Below, one piece after another: positions 1-12,487 of a stretch of 64,000 nt of DNA; position 1 is the first letter of the stretch; each line of letters opens with the position of its first letter. This DNA is from Cacajao melanocephalus (taxonomy: Eukaryota; Chordata; Mammalia; Primates; Pitheciidae). The position numbers were made by a program, and so were the translations under genes. The stretch is taken from NCBI GenBank assembly GCA_963573385.1, contig CAUYLG010039358.1, forward strand, positions 62,001 to 126,000, in the 5' to 3' direction. The notes beneath the pieces were generated by a model, which saw only the letters and a list, made by a program, of their open reading frames with translations, did not search any database and was not told where the DNA came from.

Positions 1-1383
1 AGGAAGGTGGGAGTGGTGAAATAATAATAATAAAAATAATTGTAATTACCACTTGATATTCCTATGTGTTCTTAAAGTTTATAGCACTCTACCTCTGTGA
101 TCTCTATTTATGAAAATTATAATTTTGCCCTCATGTGAAAAACCATTCTACTTAATTATTTTTTCTAGTTAAGAGGTGCAGCAAAGAGATCCAGAGGCAA
201 ATTTGGAATTGCATTTTTGCACTGCCATTTAAAATCTCATTATTTTACCTGATACTTTAAAACTGATCCATTGTTTCTTTTAAAAAGATCTCTAACTTTC
301 TACATTTTAATCAAACTTTATTTCTAAGACACTTGTCATTGTTAATGGACTTTTGAAATCCTCAGGGTTTTTTTGTTGTTTTAACTTATGTAAAATTGTG
401 GAGAAAAACTTACTTTACGCTGACTGATCTATGAAGCTTGTCATTTGAGACAGTTCTTTATTTTCTGAAGGTTTTTAAAGTGAATTAACACTTTGATGCC
501 ATTACTAAATGAAATAATAGTTTTTTAAAGGTGAATATCTAATATTGTATGCCTTAAATACGTTAAGTGTCACATATGTATAACCTTGATATTTTCTTCA
601 GATGTTTTGGATTCAAAACTTCAAAACTGAACTATATCTTAATTGATAAGCTGCTAAATAAGAAATCCGTATTTAGCGGTAATCATATAGGCTAGTAGAA
701 TTGTGTATGCTGTGCACATATTCAATAAATAATGCTGTATTTATTGATTTAAAAAATAAAGTAACTTAATGACAGTAAATAATAAAGGCTGATCATGCAT
801 ACAATTATTTAGTCATCCATTAATCAACTAAGTCCTGATTTCTCACCCTATATATGGCCCTTTGTTAGAAGTGGGGACTGTGCTTGGCAGTTAAACATGT
901 TTTTCCTTCCTTTGTGCATGAGAAGGGAAAGAGAAATACATAGCAGGAGTGCTCACTTGAAGAAAAACAAATAATGCCAGCAAATATCAAAGGAGCAATC
1001 AATGAAGCTTGACTAACTGGAAAAACACAAATTCTAAAATTCCATTATATGTGTCTGTATATCTAGCTACATCTATATCTATCTATATCATCTACATCTA
1101 CATTGATCTATATATTCATCCTGGTTATTGATTAATTTTGAAAATTTAAAGATCTTGAGAATCAAGAGATTACTATAATTCTCAAACAAATACATATATT
1201 TCCAAAGAGCATGAAATGTATATATGAATGTGTTATTTCACAGTCAAAGAAGCAAGACAATGACATTTCAGGCAATGAGTTGATCTTTAGATATATATCT
1301 AATTATTGTCACAACATACAATTTGCTCTTAATAAAATAAATAGGTTTACTTCTCTTATAGATAAATTAAAAAAAATAAACTG
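1..1383. other. Unassigned AT-rich DNA
   Basis: No gene, RNA or recognised transposon is visible. The stretch is AT-rich with stop codons in all frames. The only structure is a degenerate TCTA-type microsatellite at about 1059-1116. Confidence 0.6.
1059..1116. repeat. Degenerate (TCTA)n-like microsatellite
   Basis: Repeated ATCTA/ATCTATAT/CATCTACA units interrupted by substitutions, which suggests an old, decayed tetranucleotide tract. Confidence 0.6.
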
Positions 1384-1552
1384 TGCTATGGTTTAAACAT
1401 GTCATATTGGAAGGAGCCTTCACCAGACAATCAAATCTGCAGCACCTTGTCTTGCTTTTCCCACCTTGAGAACTGTGAGAAATCTATTTCTATTGTTTAT
1501 GAATTACCCACACTCAGGTATTCAGTCATAGCAGAACAAACAGGCTAAGACA
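1384..1552 (+). mobile_element. MLT1-type LTR (ERVL-MaLR), internally deleted
   Basis: The left end reads like an MLT1 LTR start (TGCTATGGTTTAAACATGT). The right 130 bp match the MLT1 3' half: a CACCAGACAATCAAATCTGC block, the GAGAACTGTGAGAAAT block around the polyadenylation region, and a terminal CAGGCTAAGACA. The middle of the LTR is missing, so the element is about 170 bp instead of the usual 350-450 bp. Solo relic with no internal sequence beside it. Confidence 0.75.
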
Positions 1553-1789
1553 CCTGGCATCAGGATAAACAATGTCTAAATGTCCCAAAATATTTTTAGT
1601 TATAATAAGTCACAAGGTTTTTCATAAGTTATTTCATTAAAACACTCTTATTGTAATGCAAAATATCATTTATCTGCAACAGTTGTTTCCATAATAAGGT
1701 AGACTTCTCTCTGTAGTCATATCCTGCTACCAAAGATACCCTAAGGTAACACCTAACACTTACTCCAGGTGGTACATTTCACGGAAGTA

Positions 1790-2429
1790 CTATTATCCGC
1801 ACTTATTCATGGTTTTACTTTCCAAGATTTGTTACTCATGGTATACTGCAATTCAAAAATACTAAGTGGAAAATTCCAGAAACAAACAATTTCTAAGTTT
1901 TAAATTGTACACTGTTCAGAGTAGTGAGATGAAATCTTACACCATCCCTTCCATCCAATCCAGAACACGAGAATGTGAATCAACCTTTTGTCCAGTGTGT
2001 CTATGCTATACAGGTCATCAGCACATTAATCAGTAGCTTTTTTATTCAGATCAACTATAGTGGTATCCTGCGACTTGTGTTCAAAGTCAATAGCAGCCTA
2101 ATGTTATGTCACAATGCCTACATTATTCACTTCACTTGGCTTAATCATGTAGGCATTTCATCATCATACATCATCACAAGAATAAGCATATTGTACAATA
2201 AAATATTTTGAGAGAGAGGTCACATTCACATAACTATTGTTGCTACAGTTTTCTATTATTGGTCATTGTTGTTAATCTCTTACTGTGCCTAATTTATAAA
2301 TTAAACTTTATCATATATATGTATATATACAAAACAACATAGTGTATATAAAATTCAGTACTGTATGTTGTTTCAAGTATCCACTGGGGTTATTGGAACT
2401 TATTCCCTGCAGATAAGAGGGGACTACTG
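1790..2429. mobile_element. Tigger-type DNA transposon (MER44/Tigger7-like), non-autonomous
   Basis: The two ends are imperfect inverted repeats. The left reads roughly CTATTATCCGCACTTATTCA; the right, on the other strand, reads CAGTAGTCCCCTCTTATCTG. Each end is flanked by TA (1788-1789 and 2430-2431), the target duplication of Tc1/mariner-type elements. The internal sequence matches the MER44-like group as I remember it, including a conserved stretch around 2219-2300 and a GTAGGCATT block near 2150. At 640 bp with no transposase frame it is a non-autonomous derivative. The open frame inside (1975-2211) is incidental. The family name is from memory; the superfamily is firmer. Confidence 0.75.
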
Positions 2430-3002
2430 TAAGTATGTCAACTCTCATCTACTTTTCATTAACAGTCTGACACTGACAACATAAAAACAGATAGAGGGAG
2501 CTCCTTATATTCATACTGGATAAACATCTTTATTGAGCAGAAGATTGAATAATTCATAGTGACTTAAAATATCTTTATAAAATGTTCAGTGAGAAATGTA
2601 ATATCTCATTTACTGAGGTCTATGAGAAAAATACACTTCTCTAGCCAATCCCTGCTGGGACTATGGAGCCAGTAGCAGCTCTGCACCTCCCTGGGACAAA
2701 GCTCCCAGTGTGATGGCAATTTGCCATCTTCAGTGCCTCACAGCTCTCGCCCTTGTTATCTCCAGGCTCTGGAGAGTCCATAGAACCAGGGACTGGTCTA
2801 GACTCCTAGAACAGAGCATTCACCTAATGGAAAAGTGGCCAAACTCTTTTCCAAACAGGTACTTGTCCTCACTTTTCCTCACTGGGCAGAAATGCTTGAT
2901 CTGACACTCCAGCATAACCACCCTGGCCCTCTCCTGAACACTTCAATCAGGGGCAGCACAGCAGTTAAAGCAAAACCCTTGCAGAGAGCTGAGAAAGAAC
3001 AA

Positions 3003-4031
3003 ATGTAAGGACTCCAGCAACTCAAATGGGCACTGTCTTATGTCCTCCAAATGACTATACTAGTTCCACAACATGTTTTTTAAACCAGGCTTCATTAGCT
3101 GAAATGACAAAAACAGAATTCAGAATACGGATAAGAACAAAGATCATGGAGATTCAGAAGAATGGGAAAATCCAGTCCAAGGAAACTAAGAATCACAATA
3201 AAATGATACAGAGCTGATGGACTAAATAGCGAGTATTAAAAAATAAAAAAAATAAAAAAACTAACTGATGTGATAGAGCTGAAAAACATACTACAATAAT
3301 TTCACAATAAATCACAAATATTAACAGTAGAATAGACCAAAGTAAGGAAAACATCTCAGAACTTGAAGACTGGTTCTCTGAAACAAGACAGTCAGACAAA
3401 AATAAAGAAAAACGAATAAAAAGGAATAAACAAAAACCTCTGAGATGTATAGGATTATGTAAAGAGGCCAAATCTATAAATAATTTGCATACCTGAAAAA
3501 GATGAGAAGAAAGCAAACAACTTAGAAAAGATTTCATAAGCTTGCTAGAGAGGACAACACTCAAATTCAGGAAATACAGAAAACTCCTGCAAGATTCTCC
3601 ACAAGAAGATCATCTTCAAGACACATAAGCATCAGATTTTCCAAGGTTAAAGTAAAAAAACGCTAAAGTCAGCTAAAGAGAAAGGGCTGGTCACATCAAA
3701 GGGAACTCCATTAGGTTAACAGTGGAACTCTCAGTAGAAACCTTACAAGCCAGACAAGATTGACAGCCTACATTCAACATCTTAAAAAGAAAACTCTTCA
3801 ATCAATGATTTTATATCTAAAGAAACTAAGCTTACTCAACAAAGAAGAAACAAGTTTATTTTCAGATAAGCAAATGCCAAAGGAGTTTTTTGTTTGTTTG
3901 TTTGTTTTTGTTTTTTGTTTTTTGTTTACCACTAGACCCACTTTACAAGAGATCTTGAAAGAAGCACTAAATATGAAAAGGAAAGACTATTACACACAAT
4001 TACAAAACACGCTTAAGTACACAGAGCAGTG
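3003..4031 (+). pseudogene. L1 ORF1 remnant (ORF1p RNA-binding protein)
   Basis: L1 ORF1 encodes a trimeric RNA-binding chaperone that coats L1 RNA. The match is clearest from about 3540 to 4020, where L1 ORF1/C-terminal-domain sequence is readable (blocks for ATTCAGGAAATACAG, GACACATAA, CTTACAAGCCAGA and AAACTAAGCTT). The upstream coiled-coil part is more diverged. The frame is broken repeatedly, including by a T/G-rich low-complexity insertion near 3885-3928. No intact product is possible. Open frames on the reverse strand here are shadows. Confidence 0.75.
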
Positions 4032-4394
4032 ATGCTATAAAGCAACCACACAAACAAGCCAGCATAATAACCAGCTTACAACACAACGACAGGATCAAAT
4101 CCAATCATATCAATACTAATCTTCAATGTAAATGGGCTAAATGCCCCATTTAAAAGGCAGAGAGTGGCAAGCTAGATTAAAAAGCAAGACCAAATTGTAT
4201 GCTGTCTTCAGAAGACCCATCTGACCTGCAGTGGCATCCATAGCTTCAAAATAAAGGACAGAGGAAAATTTACCAAGCAAATAGAAATAAGAAAAAAGCA
4301 GGAGTTGGAGTCGCAATCCTACTTTCAGAAAAAAAAGACTTCAAACAAAGATCAAAAAAGATAAAGAAGCATTATATAGTATTAAATGGTTCAA

Positions 4395-4523
4395 TTCAAT
4401 AAGAAGTTATAACTACTGGGTATATATATATTATATGTACAATATATATTATATATATTCAATAAGAAGTTATATATATTCAATAAGAAGTTATAACTAC
4501 TGGGTATATATATATTATATGTA
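4395..4523 (+). repeat. 45-bp exact duplication (84-bp period) inside L1 ORF2
   Basis: The 45 bases at 4395-4439 recur identically at 4479-4523. A partial copy (TTCAATAAGAAGTTATA) lies between them at 4458-4474. The unit is ORF2-derived sequence followed by a TA-rich tract. The identity contrasts with the heavy divergence of the host L1, so the duplication is much younger than the element. Confidence 0.9.
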
Positions 4524-4572
4524 TATATGTATTATATATATGTGTGTGTGTGTATATATATATGTATATATC
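4524..4572. repeat. (TA)n/(TG)n microsatellite in L1
   Basis: Alternating TATATG, TGTGTG and TATATA blocks follow the duplicated unit and precede the L1 endonuclease-to-RT deletion junction. Confidence 0.8.
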
Positions 4573-5537
4573 CAACACAGGAGCACTTGGATTCAAAGAG
4601 AAAAGCACTCCCCTTGAAAACCAGCACAAGGCAAGGATGCCCTCTCTCACCACTGCTATTCAACATAGTATTGGAAGTCCTGACAGAGATATCAGGCAAG
4701 AGAAATAAATAAAGAGCATCTGAATAGGAAGTAAAGAAGTCAAACTGTCCCTGTTTGAGGATGACACAATCCTAATTCTAGAAAATTTCATAGTCTCAGC
4801 CCATAAGCTCCTTCAGCTGATAAACAACTTCATCAAAGTGTTAGGATACAAAATTAGTGTACTAAAGTTACTAGCATTTTTATATACCAACAACAGCAAA
4901 GCATAGATCCAAATCAGAAATGCACTCCCAATCATGATTGCCAAAAAAAGAATAAAATATCTAGGAATACAGGTAACCAGGGAGGTGAATGATCTCTACA
5001 ATAAGAGTTATAAAACACTGCTTAAATAAATCAGAGGAAGATACAAACACATGGAAAAACATTTCATGCTCATAGATCAGAAAAAGCAATAGTATTAAAA
5101 TGTCCATATTGCCCAAAATGATTTATAGATTAAATGCTGTGCCCATCAAACTACAAATTACATTATTCACAGAGCTATAAACAACCTCTTATAATTAATA
5201 TAGAACCAAAAATAGAGGCTGAATAGCCCAGGCAATTCTAAGCAAAAAGAACAAAGCTGGAGGCATCATTCTACCTGAGTTTAAACTATAATACAAAGCT
5301 ACAGTAACCAAAACAGCATAGTACTGGTACAAAAACAGATACATAGACCAATGGAACATAATCGCCCAGAAATATGGCTGGATACCTACAACCATATGAT
5401 TGTGGTTGACAAAAATGAGCAGTGGAGAAAGGACTCCCTTCTAAATACATGGTGCTTAGACAACTGGCTAGCCATATGTGGAAGACTGAAAATGGACTCC
5501 TTTCTTATACCATATAGAAAAATCAACTCAAGATAGA

Positions 5538-8500
5538 TTGTCTATCTCCTTTACCAGGTCCTTGAGCTTCTTCTCTGTAATCATGAAAGAAGTGGGAGAG
5601 CACTGCGGTTTCGAGCTTAAACTTGCATCCAAGCTCTTTCATTTTCTGTCTACCAGCAACACTTCTTTGGCATTGAAGTGTCAAAAGTTCTCTGTGCTGC
5701 ATATTCTTCATCTTTATAATTAAAATGATATCCCATAAAAAACAAGTTTTCTGAAACAATATAAATAAAGCCTATTTATAAAATCTGAACCTATTAATAT
5801 TTTATGCCAAGTTAGAAACATTTGCATTTGTATCATCTTTATAAATCTTATGAAAGCCTTATTTTTTCCTTGTGTTTATCTCATACATAAGAGGAATTTG
5901 CTTCCTTCTCTAAAGGCATATATATTTTTGTGTGTGTTTTTTTTATTACTGTTTTGTGTGAGTAGTTGGATGTATAAAGAGAGATTGAAAACTATAATGT
6001 AAACTCCCATTAGGTGTTTTACCTTAATATATGTAAAATAATATCTCTTTATGGACAGTGACATATAAAGAATTTCTCTGACTCTATCATTAAAAAATCT
6101 ATAGCATGGAAGATCTCTTTGCTTTTAAATATGATCAAAACTGAATTTTATGTTCTCTACAGAAGGTAAAATGATATATTGCAGAGCTTCCACAAATTAT
6201 TTAATGTTTGGTTGAATAATTACATACATAGATATATAAAAAATGTATAAATAAATGAATGAATATGTATAATAATGAATGAATATGTATAATAAATGAA
6301 TGAATACAGTAGTATTCCAGAGCTAATTTGTGTGAGCTCACAGTAGCCTACTACTAAATACTTAGAATTTCTTTACACTGCTTGTTAAATAGAGAGTTTT
6401 CACACATGAAATTATATGTTACAATTAAATTATATTAAAAGAAAGATAACAAATACTCAAAACTTACCACTTTCTAATTACTTCACTAAATTTAACTGTT
6501 GTCCATGACTTTGAAGTTATATATGTCTATTATATCTACATAGTAGAAATGCTACAGAATCATGTGTGTATTTCTTTCTAACTCTGTTATACGTAATTTT
6601 TACCTTAAAATGAACAATGATGAGAGTATTTATACAATGGAAAATAGCTGAAAAACATATTACCCAGCGAACATAAGTTGGCTAGCATATTAGTCTTCAT
6701 TCACCTGTAATATAAGTCATCAAATATTCTCAAAAATATAATTGATATGTGATATCCTTCCCTATATTTCAGTTTTGATACAAGTGCTTAAATTTTCAAT
6801 TTTTTTAATAATAGAAAGAATGGCATTTGTTCAGAAGCAATTGCAATCATTAGACATAATTTCTTACTAGAACCATGAAACATAGATTTTATACATAAAT
6901 CTATTCATTGTATAACCTTCCAAAGTAGATCATTCTCTTATTTTTAAGATGTTTTTAAACAAAGAAAAAAATTGCTCTTTAGGTAACACAACTTTCTCAA
7001 ACAAATATACCTGCAGTTGTCAAATATTTTTACAAAGAACATTTGATTTTATTGTCTTTAATCATCTAAGGGCAGTGGTTTTGTAGAATATAACAAGCCA
7101 CAATTAATCAATACACTCAGAATTCAAAAACTCGTTTTTAAATCGGCAAGAGATTTTGGAAAAACTAAATTAGCTAATTCAAAATGAATAAATTCTGGCT
7201 GTTATGAGATTTAAAAATGAAAGAAAATTTATGTCACATTAAAAAGTAAGTTTTGGTTGAATTAATGACAGATATAGTCTATATGAATTTTATGCATCCA
7301 ATTTGAACACATCACATTATAGGTTAAATTTTATCAATACTCACTTGAAAAACCTCGAATGGCTTCTGATTTTATTTAAAGCCAGATTAAATCAATGATA
7401 TTTAGGGTATGTTTTAAAGCCTTACAGACCATTTGTGTGGTCAATTCTTCTAAGATAAAAATAAATAAATTTAAGCTTTTTTTTAACAAAGGTCACTGAT
7501 TATTGAGCTCAATAGTTAAAATAATTCCAGCTCCATTACAAAATAGAGTTTAGATATGGCAATGGTATGTTCCCTGGCTTTGTATTTGCTTTTTTAAGAA
7601 GTCTGATAGTGACTTTTATTAGCCAATAACCCAACCATAATTATGAAGAGAATGAGAAAGATTAACCATGAGAGGGAAAGAGAATGGTTAAAACATTAAT
7701 ATCACTACAGGCAAGAGATGTTTTATAATAAAGGAACTCACAAAATAAATACACTTTTAGTGACTGCAGAGTAAGGTCATGTTTGTCTAATATGAGGATG
7801 ATAGCTGCTATGGTTAAGAAAATGTATTTTTTTCCACAACGAAAACCTATGATCACCTGCTTACACATAACCTAGAAGAATGAATGTTGGAGATGCAAAA
7901 TTTCACAGCAAATTAAGATCCATAGCTAGTTTTGTATCCTCCTATGTAAATATGTTAAAGTGGAAAAAGTCACAAGAATATGCATGGCCTCAAAAATAAT
8001 AATTTCCAACATGAGTAATTTATATTTTTCTGGACATATTTCATTCCATCATTTTGTTGGTAAATTTTATTATTATCTTGTTATAAGAATAAATATAGCA
8101 TTTGACCAGTGGAATAATAATGAGTGAAATATTTATAATGGCTTTGACATTGTAGAAAATAATCTGCAGTTGGCTGAGTAAACTTGTTAATCTTGGTCAC
8201 TCCACTGACTTTTTGTTTGTTGATTTGTTGTTGTTTGTTTTGTTTTGTTTCTTTTTTTTTAAATAGGAAACTTAAAAAGACTCATTTTATATGGACAAAA
8301 GACACACACACACACAAACAGAGAAACACTTAAAGAAAAAATATTATAAATCACATGCCAATGTAATCACACATGTGCCAAATAATCGCATATTTACATA
8401 ACACCCAAAGTTCCATGTTTGCCTTCACTAATCAGAATCTTGTCTCTATCTGTGAAGCAACCATTATCTTTAGCTTTGTGATTATCATTTTTTTTCTTTA

Positions 8501-8639
8501 TGACCTTTGCTCTTATACCGATATCTATAAAAAAGTCAAGCATCTTTATTTCTCTTTGTGTTTAATTATATAAATTGATGTATTAGCTCAGTGTTTCTTT
8601 GGGTGTTGCATCTTTGCTTACTATTAGGTTTTCATGTTT
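5538..8639. other. Mostly unassigned AT-rich DNA
   Basis: After the L1 break at 5537 there is about 220 bp of slightly richer sequence. Its reverse strand reads like decayed coding sequence (5538-5760; see findings) and I cannot identify it. The rest shows no gene or transposon I recognise. A small tandem repeat sits at 6235-6309, a T/G-rich low-complexity tract at about 8208-8262 and a short CA run at about 8301-8315. Confidence 0.5.
6235..6309. repeat. Short tandem repeat, AATGAATGAATATGTAT-type units
   Basis: Three imperfect copies of a unit built from AATGAATGAATATGTATAAT occur in a row, the last one ending in AATACAGTA. Confidence 0.75.
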
Positions 8640-8925
8640 CACCCTTCTTGCTGCCATATCTATAGTTCATTTAAATTATTGTGTGGTTTACATGTTAATA
8701 TACCACAATTATTTGTCCATCCTCTTTGGCTGACAGATACCTGGACTCCATATAGTCTTTAAAAACAATGCAAATCACTACTGTGAGCATTTTTGTACAT
8801 AGCAGATGTCAATAGGTACAAGCATTTCTCTAGGGTACTTAAGCAGGAGTAAAATTGGTTGGTCAGAATTATGTATATTTTCTTATTTCCTAATTAATGC
8901 CTATAAGTTTTCCATTTTATTTTTT
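8640..8925 (-). mobile_element. Ancient L1 (L1M) fragment, ORF2 3' region
   Basis: The plus strand shows a decayed reverse complement of L1M ORF2 near its C-terminal coding part. Recognisable blocks in the right order are ATTTGTCCATCC, GAGCATTTTTGTACATAG, CATTTCTCTAGGGTACTTAA, GCAGGAGTAAAATTG and TGGTCAGA. Very diverged, with no ends visible. Confidence 0.55.
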
Positions 8926-11838
8926 CAGTTCCAAATATCAATATACGAGAGTTCCTTGCCTCAGGACACTTCCCAACTTACGTCAGACATAAGTTGTAAT
9001 GGCACGTCATAATTTAACCTGTGTTTCCTTGGTACGTATTTTAAAACTGATAAACTAAATTTATCTAAAAATTAATACCTTTAAATATAGTCGAGTCATT
9101 TAATCAATGAGAATATGGTAAAGAAAGCAAAATATGTCCTATATCTACCCTAGAACAAGATTTATCATAGGAAATTAGAGATAATAAAACTGTCGGTAAG
9201 TCAAGGGGAGCTTAAATCACAGAAAGATGTCAGAAATTGGTGATTCACAGGAGATCACCTGGAAGCCACGGTGAATTTCAGCAATCTTATCAGAAGCTGC
9301 CACCACAGAAATTTTTCAGTGACTTTCTTGGAAACTTCAGTAAATCTCAGCAATTGAATTGTGCATTGTCACCAATTTTAGCAGTCTGTTGTGACTTATA
9401 ATGGATCCAACTCTAAAGCAGTGACGCTTTCCAATTTTCTGGTCATTGCAGAGTTCTTAAACAGTCTTCACCCTCTGTTTAAACCTCTGAGCAAGAACAA
9501 TAATAAAACAACCAATGCTTTCCATGAATACAGTAAAAGTTTCTCTTGTACAACAGGAAACCTACCTATGCCTTTTTCTGACAGACAAAATATACATCTC
9601 ACAAGTTACTGCATTCATTTCTTGTAAATTATGAATATTTTTCATTTGGAGGCACATAATCACTGCTATACTATTATGAAGGAATATGAGTTTGAACAGC
9701 TGATCAAGATGGTAACTCCCAGATCTTTACAATATAGAAGCACGTTTCTCCTTTTGTAATTAGGTAATTTATCTTTGGAGAGATGCTTTTAGACACCATT
9801 AATATCTTAATTCCCAACAAGTGTCATTCAATAATTTTTAGCTGGCATTCCTCACATGAATCATTTATTGCAGGGAAGGTTTCAAAGTGACTTTCCAGTT
9901 ACATTATTATTTTCTCCTTAATTACCTAGTGTTAACCTGTAAAGAAGAGTTTTTATTACTTCTCTTTTCACTTTTCTAATTTCACTTGAGGATTTATTTT
10001 AATTCATTGTTTTACAGTCAATTATGATCACCATTTTTGTTCATTATAGTAAGGTCAAAATTGACCACTGAAAGCCCATTTATTCATAATACTTTTTATC
10101 ATTTTGAAATGAGGCTAGTAGTCCCAAGATACTTCTAAAACCAGTATTTCCCACCTTGTGTTTCCCCTCTATCAGAACTTGAAAAGAAGTTGTTTTTCTT
10201 CAAAGAAGACTTGCATCCCATTAGTGGGCATGAACAAGAGTAATTTAAATCTAAGTTCTGATTACTCAGTGAGCAGTTTGTAATTAGAATGACATTAGCT
10301 ATATATGCTCTTTCTATGAAGTAACATAATCACATGCACACATACATAATATTTTATACTACTATTTATGCTTCAAGCTTAATATTATAAGTTTTCTTGG
10401 CCTGTTTTATTTAATAATTATATCTCTAATAGTGAGAATCATATTTATTAAAATATCAATGTATTTGCTCATGCATTTTTTCATATAATATTTTACAAAA
10501 CAACTTTAAATTGCATTATCAATATTACTGGTAAAAATTAAGAGTAGCATTTAATATTTTTATTATTTTAATGTGTTGTATATGTGGGTTATTTTGTGTA
10601 TTTTGTGTTCAATTTTACAGATATTTTATTTGCTTTATACTGTTTTTATATGTAAACATTTACTTATTCAAAAATAGGAAATATTGAAAAACGTATTCCC
10701 ATAAAATTTTACTCCCTTCCATATATTCTCTAAGCTGTTTTCATTGGTGCCTCTATTCACATTGCAATTTACTTTTGGAAATATAAGTATGTGTATACAT
10801 ATAAGTCTGTATTTACACACATATGTATATATTAAAAAGAAAACAGTCTCATTCTTTTAGTTTCTTATTAACATAATAATAAGAAAAACATCTTACTAAG
10901 ATATCACAACCATGATTGTGATGCTATTAATATTCCTTAAATGGAATGAATGAGTAAATAACAAATGTGATACATATATATATGTCTGTGTATGTATACA
11001 AAAATTATATACATGCATATACATTTATTAGATTTATTAGATTATAAATGTAAGGATGGACATGTTTTCTCAAGGCTTATTAACAAAGTCTTTGGTCTAT
11101 TTCTGTAATATTTTTCTATTTTTTATTTAAATGCTCAATGTTAATCTTTCATAAATACTTACTTACAATATTGATTCACTGGACAATAGAAGCACATTTA
11201 AGAGTTGTTTTATGTGGACTCTATACATGAGAAATCATCTGAGCTTTGAGATTCTAGAAATTCTAATCATAAAATAAAGGAAGATTGGTAATTTAAAGGT
11301 TTGTCTACTTTCATTCTAGGTCAACAATTTTGAAATGCATTTTAAATAAAGGAACCAAAATTTTTATTTAGAAATTCCTAGGAATCTAGAAGGCTAAAGG
11401 TCTTCCATACGTGATGATTCTAACCAATTCTGGATAATCAATTTAATATTGCTTCCAAGGACATTCAGTTGCATTACGATTCATGAAGAAGCTACAAAGA
11501 TAAATCGCTTTCACAGAATTTAACCTATATAAATAGTAAAGCATGGCAGGTCAGGATGTAAAATGTCATGTCAATGTAATATCTATGATTTAATCTTCTG
11601 TACAAAAGAAAATGCCACTGAGTTTCCACCTAACATTTATTTTGAAAAAAAATATTATTTGCTACATTCAGAGCATTGGCATGTTTAATATTTTAAAAGC
11701 TGTTGCACACATGCGTTTTTATTAAGTTGAAGTAACTAATAAACATTTTTTATTTAGAAAAATGACATAATATTAAAAAGTACTTATCTATAAGTTAGGT
11801 TAACCTCTATACCCATGCAATTTCAAGTAGAGTGAGAA
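8926..11838. other. Unassigned AT-rich DNA
   Basis: No gene or recognised transposon. AT/TATA-rich low-complexity patches occur around 10780-10840 and 10970-11040. The segment at 9180-9640 is slightly richer in GC and free of simple repeats, but I see no family match. Confidence 0.5.
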
Positions 11839-11868
11839 TGTGTGTGTGTGTGTGTGTGTGTGCGTGTA
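11839..11868. repeat. (TG)n microsatellite
   Basis: An almost pure TG run with one CG interruption near its right end. Confidence 0.95.
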
Positions 11869-12420
11869 TTAAAAGTTTTCAGATGTAGTAATCTTGCTTA
11901 TATCATCAAGAGATGTCTCAATATTCTTTATAAATGTGATAGAAGTCTAATATCAAATTCAGGAAAGTAAATGCACATGTACAAGTTCAGGCTTTATAAG
12001 AGATAATATCCAACATTTCAAAGTTAGGTATATTAAAATTCTTATACTACTTTCTGTTAGATGTAGTCTCATAATGACTAAACTTTTTAAATATGCCAGG
12101 AAGTACTACTTGGTTTGGGCTAGGAAAATTAAGTAGAATAACAAGGATGATATGAAAGTTTTTCAACAAAAATATACTAAATTGTTATAGAATAAACTGA
12201 TTAAGACAAACTGTATATAATGTTTTGTTAAGAATTTAGGCAAATATTGTTTCATGTAACAGTACAAAAATGTTTTATATTACCTGTAAAATGTAAATAT
12301 GATTTCTCAATTGCATAAGTACAATTTATTTTTGTTCGTTAGTTTTCTAGATGATGTTTAGGACAAGCTCTATAGGACCTGTCTTCTTCTGAGTCTCAAT
12401 AAACTGGCTCTTATTTAGTT

Positions 12421-12487
12421 GGAACTTATAGCTAGATCTCTGAAAGCCAACAATTTGTAGCCAATAACAATTATCCTATAAAGATTA
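12421..12487 (+). repeat. Local dispersed repeat, copy 1
   Basis: Begins GGAACTTATAGCTAGATCTC and runs through a TAGCCAATAACAA block to AAAGATTA. A diverged copy in the same orientation lies about 1.27 kb to the right. No transposon family recognised. Confidence 0.65.

Larger units (their letters stand above)
2645..5537 (+). mobile_element. L1 retrotransposon, 5' UTR to mid ORF2, internally deleted and 3'-truncated
   Basis: A plus-strand primate L1 of L1PB/L1MA age. From left to right it holds a 5' UTR-like segment (2645-3000), ORF1 (about 3003-4031), the start of ORF2, and then a jump from the endonuclease region straight to the reverse transcriptase region near 4600. It ends abruptly at 5537, without the cysteine-rich C-terminus, 3' UTR or poly(A). 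Roughly 1.5 kb of ORF2 is missing in the middle. The AT-rich tract at the deletion point may mark it. Stops and frameshifts throughout show it is dead. Confidence 0.9.
4080..5537 (+). pseudogene. L1 ORF2 remnant (endonuclease start joined to reverse transcriptase)
   Basis: ORF2p supplies the endonuclease and reverse transcriptase of L1. Around 4115-4155 the frame reads NVNGLNAP, the N-terminal endonuclease motif. After about 4590 the sequence jumps to the RT region. The catalytic motif near 4753-4770 reads LFEDDT, where L1 normally has F-A-D-D. RT and post-RT sequence continues to 5537, including blocks for AATACAAAGCTACAGTAACC and CTGGCTAGCCATATGT. It ends before the cysteine-rich domain. 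There are many stops and frameshifts. Confidence 0.85.

Noticed and set aside
1975..2211. 78-codon frame in the Tigger-type element
   Set aside because: It shows no transposase motif, and the element is far too short to encode one.
3193..3564. 123-codon open frame on the minus strand
   Set aside because: Antisense to the decayed L1 ORF1 region and rich in Leu/Phe/Ser, as expected from A-rich L1 sense sequence.
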